25,397 nt of DNA from Thamnocephalis sphaerospora (GCA_003614735.1 KZ992628.1:1-25397); one strand, 5' to 3'. Counted from the first letter of the stretch, positions 9,156 through 19,940 are shown. A program made the numbers and translations. Notes: a model not told the origin generated them from the letters alone.

Positions 9156-10826
9156 CTAGACATCGGGTTGCTTATTCGATGCTGCTGGCTGTGGTAGCGG
9201 CGTTGGCTTGCAGCCCAAAAAACGCACGATTGACCGCCAAGCTTCGCCTATGTGCCCGTCATGTGGCACCATGATGAACCATAAAGGTACGCCAATCAGC
9301 ATGTAAATGATGCCCATGATCGGCGCAAGATAGTACGGGATGGTTGAAGTGGTGCTGTTTTCTGGAGGCACGAACGGAATGACGGCAAGAAATACAACGA
9401 CCGTCGTGTACACCACTGCCAGCGGCCACCACACCCGAAACGGCCGTTCCTTTAGCGGCTCCCGGCGGCGTAGGATCAGCATTCCTGTGGTAGTCAGACC
9501 AAAGAAAAAGATCCGCGAGTATGGCGAAAAAGTAGTCAGGAAATCAAACGCCTCGCCGGGAGGCGGTGCCAGCATCATGATGGCTATTATACAGCCAAAT
9601 GCTATAACTCCATTGTAAGGTGTTCCAAATCGGCTGTGAACACGCATAAAAAAGCCAAGTGCCGGTAAATACCTTTGCTGACCCATGACGAAAATAAGCC
9701 GGCTGACCGCAAACAACACGATCATGACGTTATCGAGCGCACTCAGACTCATCAGAAGCGGCAGGACCACGCGGCCAACGTATGGCCCGAAAACAGTGCT
9801 GACAAAGCTTGCGGCAATAATCTCACGTCCGCTAAATGCAACGGCCGCAGGCACAACAGATATGTAAGCCGCGTTGGCAAGCAAATATAGAGTGGTAATT
9901 ATGGACACGCCGCCGATGGTTGCAATCGGGAGGTTTCTTGACGGATTTCGGAGCTCTCCAAGGACAAGAATGACGTTGTTCCAGCCACTGTAGGTCCACA
10001 GGACTTTAAACAAAGAAAACGCATAGTCACTTACGCCGGTGCTAGTTCCCTCAAAGGCACCCTCCCAATTGCCAGGCTGTTCGATATCCTGTGCGCCGCC
10101 AGCTAATACCACCACGCTGGCTATGGCAATGGCAAGAAGCACAGCCACCTTGATAATGGTGATAATGTTGTGCAATCTTAGCGTCCAGTTTGTGCTGACA
10201 ATGCTGAGCGTCATTACGACGAGCAGACCCAAAATGCCAAACCCTCGCATGATCCAGTCGTAGTTATTCTTGAGAGTACCGCCTGAAAGTGCTTTGGGCG
10301 GTCCAAAGGTGGCATACATGAGATATTTCGCGAATATAATCACATTAGCAGCGCTGCCTGCCGGACGAGACCCTCTATTTTGGAAAATTGCGGCAATGCC
10401 AGGCACCGCAGCGTTAAAAGACAGACTCTTGCGCTGTCGTTCCTAGATGTTCACTTACGCTACGTTAACCCAGCAAAAGAGGAAAGCAATAAGCTCCTTG
10501 GGCTTTGTGTAGATGTAGCTGAGATAGACCTGTTCGCCCCCACTCCGCGGCAGCATAGTGCCAAGTTCGCTGTAGCATTGAACGGCAAAGATGGTCAGGA
10601 TACCGCCCAGCAGCCACATGATCATGGACATTCCTGGAGAACCGACTTGCTGCCAAACAAAGGCGGGTGTGGAAAAGATGCCCGAGCCAATGATGGCGCC
10701 CACCACCATGGCTGTAGCCGAAAACACACCGATGCTCTTTGCAAACACCTGCTGGCCCTCCTCAAGACTGGCTGGGCGGTCTGCTCCTCCTTGCCCACAT
10801 ACACTGCTATGCTGTGACTCGCTCAT
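9156..10826 (-). CDS. LAT-type amino-acid permease (APC superfamily, 2 exons)
   Basis: Exons are 10826-10459 and 10374-9156, joined over an 84-nt intron, giving 528 aa. The first transmembrane segment carries GAIIGSGIFSTP, the unwound substrate-binding motif of APC transporters. About 12 hydrophobic segments follow, including LLGLLVVMTLSI, FLTTFSPYSRIFFFGL and PYYLAPIMGIIYMLIG. The helices and the sequence around YSELGTMLPRSGGEQVYL resemble L-type transporters and fungal methionine permeases (Mup1/Mup3). The substrate (methionine, cysteine or a broader range) cannot be read from sequence. Both termini are hydrophilic and probably cytosolic. The ATG at 10826 (MSESQHSS) starts a typical cytosolic tail, and the frame upstream of it has no family similarity. 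The gene sits alone between the two phosphatase copies. Confidence 0.9.
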
Positions 10827-12163
10827 TTGCTTTGCTGTTGCTGTGCGATGATATCGGTTACGGAGCGATGCAGCGCGACTGACTGCCGTTAGATGACAGA
10901 AACGTGGGTAGACAGACCGATCGTGGTCATGCCAAGCAAACTGATATTTTTTGCACAAAAGCAATGGGTTTGGTATAGGGTAAAGGCGTGGTGCGCGTGT
11001 TGGTAGCCGATGTCGATATATAGCAATTGGGTTTTGAAAGTAGAGTGAAGATATGGGCCACGCAGGATGGCGTGCTGTGCATCGTCAGCCACTATGCTAA
11101 GGCAAGCAGACGCCACGCAAGAAGCAATGACAAGGATACACAGCACAGCACCCATGCGCTTAAATTGTGATGCGTAGCACCATTGCCAAGCTGTTGCGGC
11201 CTGGCGGCACAGGCCTACGCAATACTGATGACGCGTCACGGCGCGTACACCATCGCCGTGTTCAAAAGTTGCTCAAAGCATTTCAACATCCACCGGGCAA
11301 GAATACGCTGCATGACAGGGCACACAGATTGCAGCGACGCTAGACGTATACTTGCTCATTCTTCATTTTCGAAAGCACTGATGCCTCGCACATACTGCCT
11401 CAATGCCAGTTTTGCCAAACCACGGCTTGCTGACCTTTTGAGCACGTTTGCGGCGCTCTAAAGCGACCGGATAGCACAAGAAAGTGTGATGCTGCGCGAC
11501 GGCAGGTGAATACACGAAAATAAAGCCATGGAATATTGTTTCGCTGGCTATGCCTGTGCATTCCACGCTGTAAGAGGGTTGGTGAGAGTCTGCAAAACGT
11601 TACAAGACCGAGTCCACTTTTGCCTGTACTATCATCAGCGTTACGCACAAGGTATGCAGGAACTGGGCAGAACCGGTACACGACACGCCGTACAATGTCC
11701 TGTATAACAGAGCCACCACAACAATAAGCGTAAAAACTATTTATGCGTGGTCAGCAGGGTGCTACGGGTATACGCAGCCGGCATGGAAACACATCTCACC
11801 GTTCCAAGACGTTTTCCGACGCACATGACGACGGAGTAACGGTGTACGCGCAAGCTAGTGGGCAGGTGCACAACCCGTGCAATGCCTACTGGCAGCGCAC
11901 GCATGCGTAGACAGACGCTTTGTCGATAATCTATGATGGACATTTGAAAGTTGGAGATTGGAGTAAGATCATGCCACTATGCCAGCAACGTTTGGGTACA
12001 CTGATACCGCAAGTGGGTTTGCGATTTGCTGGCTGGTATGATGCCGGTGATAGTGTTGATGGCAAACTTTGCTGGCAATCAATAGGATTCCACTGTTGAA
12101 TGTAGGCGTTGATGCTAGCACGCGTCATACTGCGTGCTTAAATTTATTGAAGTACCGTAAAGT
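10827..12163. other. Long gene-free stretch (1.3 kb)
   Basis: This is the longest gap between genes in the window. The left part must include the permease promoter, and the right part is the 3' flank of phosphatase B. Open frames of up to about 95 codons occur on both strands but overlap each other and show no domain. I saw no tRNA, repeat array or transposon ends. A non-coding RNA cannot be excluded by eye. Confidence 0.45.
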
Positions 12164-13860
12164 TTACTTTTGCGGCGACAGACCTAGCTCAGAGGCGTCT
12201 CCGGCGAGCGTGACCGTGCCAGATGGATAAATCGCACGCACAACACCACCGGGCAGAATTTCAAGAGCTGCCTGCTTGCCCAAGATAGCGGTCGAAATGC
12301 CGACGTCAATGACAAAGAAGCTACCATTGCACCGAGAGAGGACACGGCCGGCATCCTGCAGTGTGTGGCCCACAACCATGCGCTTGGCGCCCATAATCTT
12401 CAGCGCCTTTCTGAGCTTCTTGCAGATGCGGTCTTCTGGCGCCTCAGCATAGCCGCGATACCACGCCGGACCGTCGGCACCAAGAACAGGCGGGAGTTCC
12501 ATGCGCTCGTCGGAGCCGGGGCCAACAGCATACTGGCGCAGTTTCTGGGCGGCATACAGGTTGAGCCGGTGCAGATTGTTGTCCGACCATTCTGGGGTAA
12601 TGCCGCCGTGTGCAAACACCGTATCGTCGACTTGATGCACCAAGGGGGTGTCGTAGAGTCGCCGGCCAAAGCGGCCAGTTGGGCCGAACTCAGCGGCACG
12701 CTCTTTTGCAGAGGAGAAGCCCGGTTCATTGGGGCTGACATAGCGCAGATCGCCAGCAAGATTCATGATCTCGTGGTTGCCCAGAACTTGAATGACCTGC
12801 GCACGTGCAATCAAGCGATTAGTGCACAAGGCAAGATATACTGATAACATGTGCTGCTTACCCGGCCACCAACTTCGTACGCTTCTTTGATCAAGCGCGG
12901 GAACAGCTCCAGTAGCTCAACGGTGTCTTCACCGCGGTCGATGAGATCGCCCTGTCGGCAAACAGTGTGTTAGACGAGAGAGACAGTCGACACTTCACTC
13001 GTGGCTCAGCTCACCGTCTGGACAAGAATGGTATTGTTGCCGCCGGCCCACTTGTCTTCTTTGTCGATAACACCGGCCATGCGCAAGACGTTGAGCGTCG
13101 ATTTCAGATCACCGTGCAGATCGCCGACAGCCACGATGCGGCGCTTGCCCAATGCATCTGCCGATCGGAAAGTCTTGTGCTTCGGATCTTCGTATTGAGG
13201 CGCAGTCTTTTTGGCGCCTTCTACTTTGGTGGCATCCCAGCATTGCGCGCGAAGAATGGGGTCGACATGAGGCCGTGCACCGCCATCGTCGCCAATGAGG
13301 AACCCTAGGCCATCATCGGTGCGAACAGGCTTGGCAGCACCTAGCGCGTTATCGCTGCGGCCAAGAAGGTGAGAGGGAATAAAGCGGTTGCCATTGACGT
13401 CAACCACCGGTGGCATGTCGTAGCCGTATCTGAGCGCCACGTTCCAGAACGACGTGAGCGCCTTGGCCTCTGGTGTGTCAAGATGGACCTTGGACATACG
13501 CTTCCAGATGCTGCGTCGGGCTATAATCTGGCAGGTCTGCGTGGTGGCTATGGAGCATGAAGACGTTGAAGAGCTAGAAGACAGGGACTGCGGCAGCGGA
13601 TCCAGCATGAGACCTTGACCAAACGCCAGCGTCTCTTTGTCAAGGTCACCCGTCTCGGAGCCGCAGCGCTGCATATAGCCAAGAACCACTTCATCCAAGG
13701 CAGGCTTGCCGCCAAGCAACGCTTTCATCTTTCCTTTCCACGCGGGACCTTGTATGCTTGGGCCTTCATATGGACCTTCTGCGTACGTGACTGGGATCGA
13801 GCACTCGGCCAGCGGTGCTAGAACAGCCAGCATCAGCACAGTAGCAAGCAAAGTCTTCAT
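12164..13860 (-). CDS. Secreted Shewanella-like PPP-family phosphatase, copy B (3 exons)
   Basis: Exons are 13860-13015, 12951-12862 and 12796-12164, with introns of 63 and 65 nt at the same sites as copy A, giving 522 aa. It starts with a clear signal peptide (MKTLLATVLMLAVLAPLAEC) followed by IPVTY as in copy A. The unrecognised N-terminal region covers about 21-238. The phosphatase domain has GDLHGD from 246, GDLIDRG at 283-289, GNHE at 318-321, HGG with His375 and VVGHT near 456, so all metal ligands are kept. Outside the shared tract the two proteins are clearly diverged. The C-termini differ: this copy ends SELGLSPQK, while copy A has a longer basic tail. It shares its upstream region with the divergent quinone reductase B. 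Confidence 0.88.
12726..13204. repeat. Near-identical duplicate tract, right copy (partner 7345-7823)
   Basis: Direct-orientation partner of the left tract, within phosphatase B. The three differences from the left copy (13108, 13111, 13123) fall in the GDLHGD codons and are all synonymous. Both introns are identical to those of copy A. Confidence 0.92.
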
Positions 13861-14695
13861 GTCTATGGAATGTAAGTCTCGCAGAGATTGTAGGAATGGA
13901 TCGTGACAATCGTGACAAGTGTGTCGTGTCGTGTTTTCGTATCGTGTTGGGTCGTGATGGTTGCTGCGGACAAGATGGAAAGATTACAGCGGGTTTTTAT
14001 TCGTGTGTCACTGGGAGACAACCACGTGCGCATCGTGGCAAGAGATCTACCGCGAATTTTCCATCCTTGCGGACCATTAGACATCGTATCAGAAACACAA
14101 GATGCTGCTGCATGGATTGCATCATCGCCTCCTGCTCCTACCACGTGCCTGCAACAAGGGTGATAATGTGAGTTCTGTAGCAGCGTATTGTGGCACAAAT
14201 GTTACCGCTGGCAACATTGCGTTAGATTTCCGCTTGCAAAGCCTCACATCTGTTACAATGTAGAACACTAACGTGTATTAACCGCCCTGCAAGCAGCGCA
14301 AACAGCGCAAGCAGCAGTGGCCGCGGCGACAACGTCTGCCATCGACTGGCTTTCGGGGCTGCACGCGTGCTTGCCAACGTGGCCATCCAACAATGCACTA
14401 TCGGATGTGCTGCAGCCTGGTTTCCGGTCTTAAGCGGCAAGCACGGTTGTCTCTACCAAATACCGCATAGCCCCATCACCCAAACAAAAAGGGTAATAAC
14501 AAACATCCGCCGAATAAACAAAGGGGTAATCCGGGAATGCCACCGCATTGCAGGCGTCGCGAGGGGCAGATGCGCTTTGCCGCGCACGGTCAGCAGCACT
14601 GAATAAGTATGTTGCGCTGGGCCAGCACAGCCGGGATCGCTGTAGCCGTCTGCATCCCGCTTTTCCACCGTGTTACTGGCACCAGCTCCTTCAGC
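13861..14695. promoter_or_regulatory. Divergent upstream region of phosphatase B and quinone reductase B
   Basis: About 830 nt lie between two divergent start codons. An AATAAAAA element (minus strand) near 13993-14000 could serve phosphatase B. A probable 5'-UTR intron of quinone reductase B lies at its right end. Short open frames here have no recognisable content. Confidence 0.4.
14607..14694 (+). other. Probable 5'-UTR intron of quinone reductase B
   Basis: GTATGT donor at 14607, a TTACTGGC-like branch region and a CTTCAG acceptor ending at 14694, one base before the ATG at 14696. If it is spliced, the upstream in-frame ATG at 14609 is removed from the mRNA. If it is retained, the protein gains 29 residues with a hydrophobic core. 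Confidence 0.4.
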
Positions 14696-15358
14696 ATGTC
14701 CGCGAAAATCTACATTGTGTACTATTCGGTGTATGGCCACGTGGAGAAGCTAGCACGTGCTATGCAAGTCGGCGCCAAACGCATCCCAGGCGTGGATGTT
14801 TCCCTATACCAGATGCCGGAAACGCTCTCTGATGAAATCCTCGCCCAAATCAAGGCACCGCCCAAACCTGCTGATGTGCCGGTGATCAGCCCGCTTGAGC
14901 TGGCCGATGCTGACGGTCTACTGATTGGCATCCCCACACGGTTCGGCCTGCTGCCGGCGCAGGCCAAGGCGCTTTTCGACGGCACCGGCTCGCTCTGGGC
15001 CAACAACACGCTTCGCAACAAGCTAGTAGGCACGTTCTTTTCCACAAACACGCAGCACGGCGGGCAGGAGACCACCGCACTCTCCATGCTGCCGTACTTT
15101 TCGCATCTCGGTCTGCACTATGTGCCGTTTGGCTTTTCGCACCCGGCGCTCAGCCGTGTCGACGAGGTGCTGGGCGGCAGCGCGTACGGAGCAGGCACGG
15201 TGGCCCTTGCATCGGGCGACCGGCCGGTACAGGCCGAGCTAGATGTAGCGGAGGCGCAGGGCGAACACTTTGCGCAGGAGACGCTGTTTCGCGTGCTGGG
15301 GCGCCAGACATTTGAAAAGCTGCACAAGGCGGAGGGCAAGAAGAACGAGCGGATGTGA
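14696..15358 (+). CDS. PST2: NAD(P)H:quinone oxidoreductase, WrbA/Pst2 type, copy B
   Basis: Single coding exon, 220 aa. It has the same FMN-binding flavodoxin-like fold and family marks as copy A: IYIVYYSVYGHV, IPTRFGLLPAQ, FFSTNTQHGGQETT and GGSAYGAG. The Lys/Glu-rich C-terminal tail (KAEGKKNERM) replaces the poly-Gln end of copy A. The start at 14696 (MSAKIYIV) matches family N-termini. A frame open to an ATG at 14609 would add 29 residues with a hydrophobic stretch, but that segment looks like a 5'-UTR intron. The two reductase copies clearly differ over their whole length, so this is an older duplication than the phosphatase tract suggests. Confidence 0.93.
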   Translation: MSAKIYIVYYSVYGHVEKLARAMQVGAKRIPGVDVSLYQMPETLSDEILAQIKAPPKPADVPVISPLELADADGLLIGIPTRFGLLPAQAKALFDGTGSLWANNTLRNKLVGTFFSTNTQHGGQETTALSMLPYFSHLGLHYVPFGFSHPALSRVDEVLGGSAYGAGTVALASGDRPVQAELDVAEAQGEHFAQETLFRVLGRQTFEKLHKAEGKKNERM

Positions 15359-15595
15359 CCCAATTGTGAAATACACGTGATTGCGTGCACTATCATCGCT
15401 CAGACCCACGGCGATGGACACGGTTGAACCTATCGTTGTTCGCTAAAAAGCCAGATGGGATGTGCGCGCGCGTACGTGGCGTGGAGCAAAAACAGGTCAA
15501 CAAACACTAGATATGAAGGCGAAAGCATGGAGAGAGAGAAAACATGATAGGCAGCAATGCCAGGCACACAGCCACAGGCGGGCCCGTCGCACTGC

Positions 15596-16673
15596 TTAGA
15601 TATACTGAGACATCCAGCGGAAACCTGTTGTTCGAGTGTACAAAAGGCTCAGTCACTTGTCTAACCGCGCACGCCCTGACAGCATTCGCCACCTACCCTC
15701 GCCGTAGCCCATCTTCTGCACTACCGAGCACATAAACACCTCGATCGGGCGGACACCCTGGAGCGCAACCTTGCCCTGCGCGCACGTTGACAGGCACATT
15801 TAGCGGACCGAGACACGTTGGGTCACACACTGTGCGGCATGTGCTTTCTCTCCTTACCTTGCCCGTGGTGTGGTACAGGCCGAGGTACGCACGCAGGTCA
15901 TCCTCGCTGACCGCGCCCGGAGCGTCAATTTTGTTGCCGAGGACCAGGAATGGCACTTCCTTCAGCTGCTCAATGGCCAGCAGCGCGTCCAGCTCCGCCT
16001 TGCTCTCCACAAAGCGTGGGTGGTCCTGTGCGTCCACCAGGTAGACAATAGCGTCCACCTCTGGGAAATAGTCCTTCCAAAGACGGCGTGCTGCAGACGC
16101 ATTGGACGAGTGAGCACAACGCCGGAACAATACCCGCTACGCCGCATGCATCCACATCCGCTCCGGCATAGACGCCGCTACTGGCATCACTCACCCTGCT
16201 TGTGACCGCCGAGATCGTAGGTGGTGAATTTGACGTTGCCAATCGCAAGCTCCTCCGATGCTAGTTGGGCGTCACCGCCAACCGTGTCAGCGCACGCTTA
16301 GGACAAAGTACGCTTTGTACACAGGCGTGTAGGTTGACGCGCCACTTACTCGGATGCAACGTGGGCTGCAGCGTGGCCAGACGGTCGTTCTTCAGCATAT
16401 GCAGCAGCGTCGTCTTGCCGGCATTATCCAGACCCAGGAAAAGAATCTTGGCATTCTTGTTGACCATGCCTACAAAACAACGACGTATGGCCCGTTAGAC
16501 GACAGGCAGCGCAAAAGTGGCAGCAAGCCGGACGTGGCCGAGCCGCCGGTGACGCCAGAGCACCGCGCCTTGCTTCCCGGCTACCGACTGATCCCACCGC
16601 CAGCCTGCAAACACCTTTGCGTCCACGTACCAAGACTGGCAAGAAGATCCCAGAACCAAGAGAAGATGTTCAT
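15596..16673 (-). CDS. SAR1: Small GTPase Sar1, COPII coat (6 exons)
   Basis: Exons are 16673-16631, 16469-16350, 16260-16195, 16090-15858, 15775-15697 and 15624-15596, giving 189 aa, the normal Sar1 length. Residues 1-15 ([15 protein letters not shown]) are the amphipathic helix that inserts into the ER membrane. The GTPase motifs are GLDNAGKTT (27-35), the switch region at QPTLHPTSEE, DLGGH, NKID, and a C-terminus GFRWMSQYI that is characteristic of Sar1. Sar1-GTP recruits Sec23/24 to form COPII vesicles at ER exit sites. The introns are 161, 89, 104, 82 and 72 nt, all GT-AG, and the last exon is only 29 nt. The 5' leader contains a CA/CACG microsatellite. Confidence 0.97.
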
Positions 16674-16680
16674 CGTGTAT

Positions 16681-16769
16681 GTGTGCGTGCGTGCGTGCGT
16701 GCGTGTGTGGGTGTTGTGCAGAAAGCAGCAAGAGGTGGAGAATAGAGAGAGTGCGTGTGTGTGTGTGTT
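16681..16769. repeat. Two GT/GTGC microsatellites upstream of SAR1
   Basis: Plus-strand (GTGC/GT)n occupies about 16681-16716, and a second GT run lies at about 16749-16769. The first begins 8 nt upstream of the SAR1 ATG, so the mRNA leader would read as a CA/CACG repeat. Confidence 0.85.
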
Positions 16770-16942
16770 TGAAAGGGCGGATAGAACAGGGGCGCGTGAA
16801 TATCAACGGCGAATCGAGGCCAGCCACACAATCAAGCAAGCTCGGCATACACATGGAATAGGGTGTAACCAAGATACCCTCTTATTGTATATCTGACGTG
16901 GCTGAAGCTGGCAGGCGCCAATACATGTGATTGCACGCGGCA

Positions 16943-18136
16943 CTAGTGTTCCTTTCGGCTTGCAGAGCCAGCATGTTCACCACTACTGGGTGGCACGGGC
17001 GCATCGGCTCGAGTGTGCGCCGGCGACCGAAGCCAGCTCTGGCGCTCAAAAAGCACGCGCTTGACACAGAGCGGCAAGCGGCGCCAGAGGGCTGGCGGCA
17101 TCGGAACGAGCGGACTGGTGGCGGCTATATAAGCCGCATAGGCCGGCCCGTAGTCTAGGCGCTGTGCACGCTGCGCGTGGTACACTTCGCTTAGTGGCAT
17201 GCCAAATAGGCCCACGAGCAGCAGGGCGGTGAAGAGTGGCGGGGCGAATGCGGTACAAGCGGTCATGACCGGCATGCTGGCGACGATAGGCCTCAGCGCA
17301 GGCAGGCATCCCAGTGAAAAACCGAACCTGGCATCGATGATTAAGTAACACGACAGACATGCGTTGGCGCACTTTTAGCTTACCAAAGAGCGATTTCGCC
17401 GAAATAGTTGGGGTGTCGACTCCACGCCCATACACCATGGCTGCACAGTGCAGTAGGCGCGCGCCGTGTACGCCAGTGCTCCAGACGTTGTGCATCGGCC
17501 ACTGCGCCATCCAGCGATAAGCATCAGCCGCTTGACGCGCACGCTGTCAGCGCCAGATACTCACCCGACTCGAGCGCTAGCCCGCCCACCCAGCAGACTA
17601 CAGCGATGGCATCAGTAGCACCGTGCCAGACATCAAGGGTAGAGATGGCAGTGGGAGCCAGCGACCATGCTACAACCAGTGGCAGCGTGCCCATCCAGGA
17701 CCACAACACTTGCAGCAGCCAAAATGCCAGAAAGCTGGCTGGCTTCTTGCGAATACCATCCAAACGTGGTTCTCTGCCTTTAGCAAGCATGCGGCTGTGC
17801 GAAAAGACTGGCCTCATACGCTAATGTTAGCGCCACATCCAGCATGCTCTCGCTGACACTGTGATCGCCTGCATAGGCTCAGCGCTTACCGGACAGGCGT
17901 GCGGCCCAGACGCTGACGCAGACACCTAAAATGCACAAGCGCGTCGAAATAAACGAAGCTTGCCAGGCGGCAAACCAGCTGACAACAACAAATGCCGTCG
18001 AGCCGGCCACGTCCGTATAGGTGTCGCATTGCGTCCAGGTGGCATGCACGTAGAATGGCGCCTGGTAGACAACCGACACTAGCGCAGCGACAGGCAACGA
18101 CGCCCACGGGCTGCGTGTAGGCGTAGGCAGTGACAT
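16943..18136 (-). CDS. DUF1295 / steroid-reductase-like membrane protein (4 exons)
   Basis: Exons are 18136-17890, 17807-17565, 17501-17384 and 17327-16943, with introns of 82, 63 and 56 nt, giving 330 aa. The joined protein has multiple hydrophobic segments. It shows the DUF1295 signature set: RMLAKGREPRLDGIRKKPAS, then LAFWLLQVLWSW, then ESVADAQ at the exon 2/3 join, and WSRHPNYFGEIALW around residues 189-203. The last motif is shared with the C-terminal domain of steroid 5-alpha-reductases and related methyltransferases and is thought to bind cofactor. The substrate in fungi is not established. The C-terminal 60 residues are hydrophilic and basic. The splice from exon 2 to exon 3 is needed to restore the ADAQ segment, which supports the model. 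The gene lies between SAR1 and the first KRE6-like gene, all on one strand. Confidence 0.85.
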
Positions 18137-18440
18137 GGTGGATTAGAAAGCACAGATGGCCGTAGGCAATGGAAGGTGGGTGGTGCATGAAGCGTTGGTG
18201 GGCGCAAGCGTGACTACGCGCATTAGCACTCTATTCTGGTTCTGCAACCAGACCGGCACGCGCCAATAGGAAGCCACCATGGCGTCATCGCTACATCAGC
18301 CAGTATGGATAAACGGAAAGATAGAACGCATGCGCGACCGGCTGTGGCAGCAGGGTGGCCACGAACCGCGCGCCAGAGCATGGCATCGTCTGTATTGAAG
18401 AGCAGACAAAAGGCATGCGCACGAATAGACGGCAAAAAAA
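18137..18440. other. Spacer between DUF1295 gene and KRE6-like copy 1
   Basis: About 300 nt that serve as upstream region for the DUF1295 gene and 3' flank for the KRE6-like gene. I see no further feature. Confidence 0.5.
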
Positions 18441-19940
18441 CTAGGCCTTGCACTTTGGCTCCAGCGAAAACTCGGGCAGCGGATAGTTGGTCTCGTTGAA
18501 GAGGCGCAGACCTGCGTTAGTGTAGAGCTCCTTGTGGTCCTTGATGTACTGCTGCGTCGGGCGGTCCTTGGGATCGCAGGTCACGTCCACCTTCTTCGGA
18601 TCCTGATAGATGCGCACATAGTCAATGGACATGGTGGCCGGGAACTTGACCGCGTCGGCACGCACTTCGCCAAAGCCCGCAGACATGCCCACATTCATGA
18701 CAATGTACATGGGCTCCTCCGAAATGGGGCGCTGTGCCACACCGTTGCCAGCATTGGGACCGACAGCCCGCGCGTCCAGCGAGGCCCGCTTCTTGTCGCC
18801 CACATACCACTTGACATTACCCTCCGGACCAGGCACATAGTCGAAACCGTAGGTCTGGAAGCCCTGGCCTTCGTAGACGTTGGGCGTCAGCTTGGTCTTG
18901 GCCGACACCATCTGCTGCAGCTCGGCACCAGTGTAGGTGTTTTTGTAGGTAGATGTGGCATTGTGGACGACAAAGTACTCGCTGCGCACCTTGTAGTCGA
19001 CGTCAAACGGCGCAAACTGGTGCGACTGCGACACGGTACCGCCACCATCGTTACCGCCATCCGCGCCAGCACCTTCGATGATATCGATTTCAGGCGCGCC
19101 ACGGCCGATACCAGCCGATGGTGTGTCCTGGTCACTGCACAGACAGGCGTTCAGCCGCTGACCGTGGATCTTCGAGTATGGCGAGTTGATGCCCTGGTTG
19201 CGCAGCACACCGCGATCGCACGAGTTGTAGCTGTACGGCCACAGACCGTCCGTGGAAGCACCGTAGCCAGCACGACCCAGGTTGCCCATGGTCCAGACGG
19301 CCGGCCAGAGTGCTGGCACCGTGGCCACACCCGGCAGCGAGACGCGAACCTCGATGTAGCCGCCGCGGAAGCAGAACTTGTTCCAGGTCTGCACCATGCC
19401 GCTCATGTACTCTTGATTGCCGTGACGCTTCTTCTCCACAAGAATCTGCATCGAGCCATCCTTGGTGGTGACCTGGTCCGGATGATAGTACTCCATGTCG
19501 CCCGTCTGCCAGTAGTAGAGGTCGACCGCTTCCCAGACCTTGTCGTCTCCCGGACGGAAGGTGCGGCCGTCTTTGTTGAACTCGTCCGAAAACACCAGCT
19601 TAAACTCGCTGCCGTCCTCCATCTTGCGTGTAAGCGCTTCCTTGGGCGTGTCCGAATCGATCCACTTGTCGCCAGGATTCTTTCCATCGCCGCCGCTGTC
19701 GCCGCCACCATCAATGGCCTTGCTGCCGTCGCCGCTTCTGCCGTTATCCTTCCACACTGTGTTCTTTAGAATGGGGAACGCAATGGCGAGAAAGGCGACT
19801 GCCAACCCGAGGATGATGCCGGCCACGATGACCAACCAGCGCGGCATACCGCAGATCCGCTTCTTTTTGGCAGGCTCGTAAGCAGCGCCATAGTTGCGCT
19901 GACCTCCCATAGCAAGGTCATCTCGACTGCCGTACTCCAT
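18441..19940 (-). CDS. KRE6: KRE6/SKN1-like beta-glucan synthesis protein, copy 1 (intronless)
   Basis: Single exon, 499 aa, a type II membrane protein. It has a short cytosolic tail (1-34, with KKKR), one transmembrane helix at about 35-58, a Gly/Asp-rich linker to about 92, and a GH16-like luminal domain. The GH16 catalytic motif is intact: PEIDIIEG with Glu284, Asp286 and Glu289. Other conserved segments are KLVFSDEF, FRGGYIEV, LWPAVWTMGN, GTVSQSHQFAPFD and IDYVRIYQ. Kre6/Skn1 proteins are needed for cell-wall beta-1,6-glucan and act in the ER, Golgi or plasma membrane, perhaps as transglycosylases. At about 500 aa this is shorter than the 720-residue yeast Kre6 because the cytosolic tail is short. 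It contains no introns, unlike its two neighbours. A long opposite-strand open frame (18534-19769) is a shadow of this gene. Confidence 0.95.
   Translation of the reverse strand: MEYGSRDDLAMGGQRNYGAAYEPAKKKRICGMPRWLVIVAGIILGLAVAFLAIAFPILKNTVWKDNGRSGDGSKAIDGGGDSGGDGKNPGDKWIDSDTPKEALTRKMEDGSEFKLVFSDEFNKDGRTFRPGDDKVWEAVDLYYWQTGDMEYYHPDQVTTKDGSMQILVEKKRHGNQEYMSGMVQTWNKFCFRGGYIEVRVSLPGVATVPALWPAVWTMGNLGRAGYGASTDGLWPYSYNSCDRGVLRNQGINSPYSKIHGQRLNACLCSDQDTPSAGIGRGAPEIDIIEGAGADGGNDGGGTVSQSHQFAPFDVDYKVRSEYFVVHNATSTYKNTYTGAELQQMVSAKTKLTPNVYEGQGFQTYGFDYVPGPEGNVKWYVGDKKRASLDARAVGPNAGNGVAQRPISEEPMYIVMNVGMSAGFGEVRADAVKFPATMSIDYVRIYQDPKKVDVTCDPKDRPTQQYIKDHKELYTNAGLRLFNETNYPLPEFSLEPKCKA

Noticed and set aside
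14609-14695. N-terminal extension of quinone reductase B as the main protein form
   Set aside because: The segment is bounded by good splice signals and copy A has no counterpart, so the ATG at 14696 is the better start.
18534-19769. 411-codon plus-strand open frame opposite KRE6-like copy 1
   Set aside because: It is exactly antisense to a well-supported GH16 gene, has no domain, and arises from the GC-rich codon use of the real gene.
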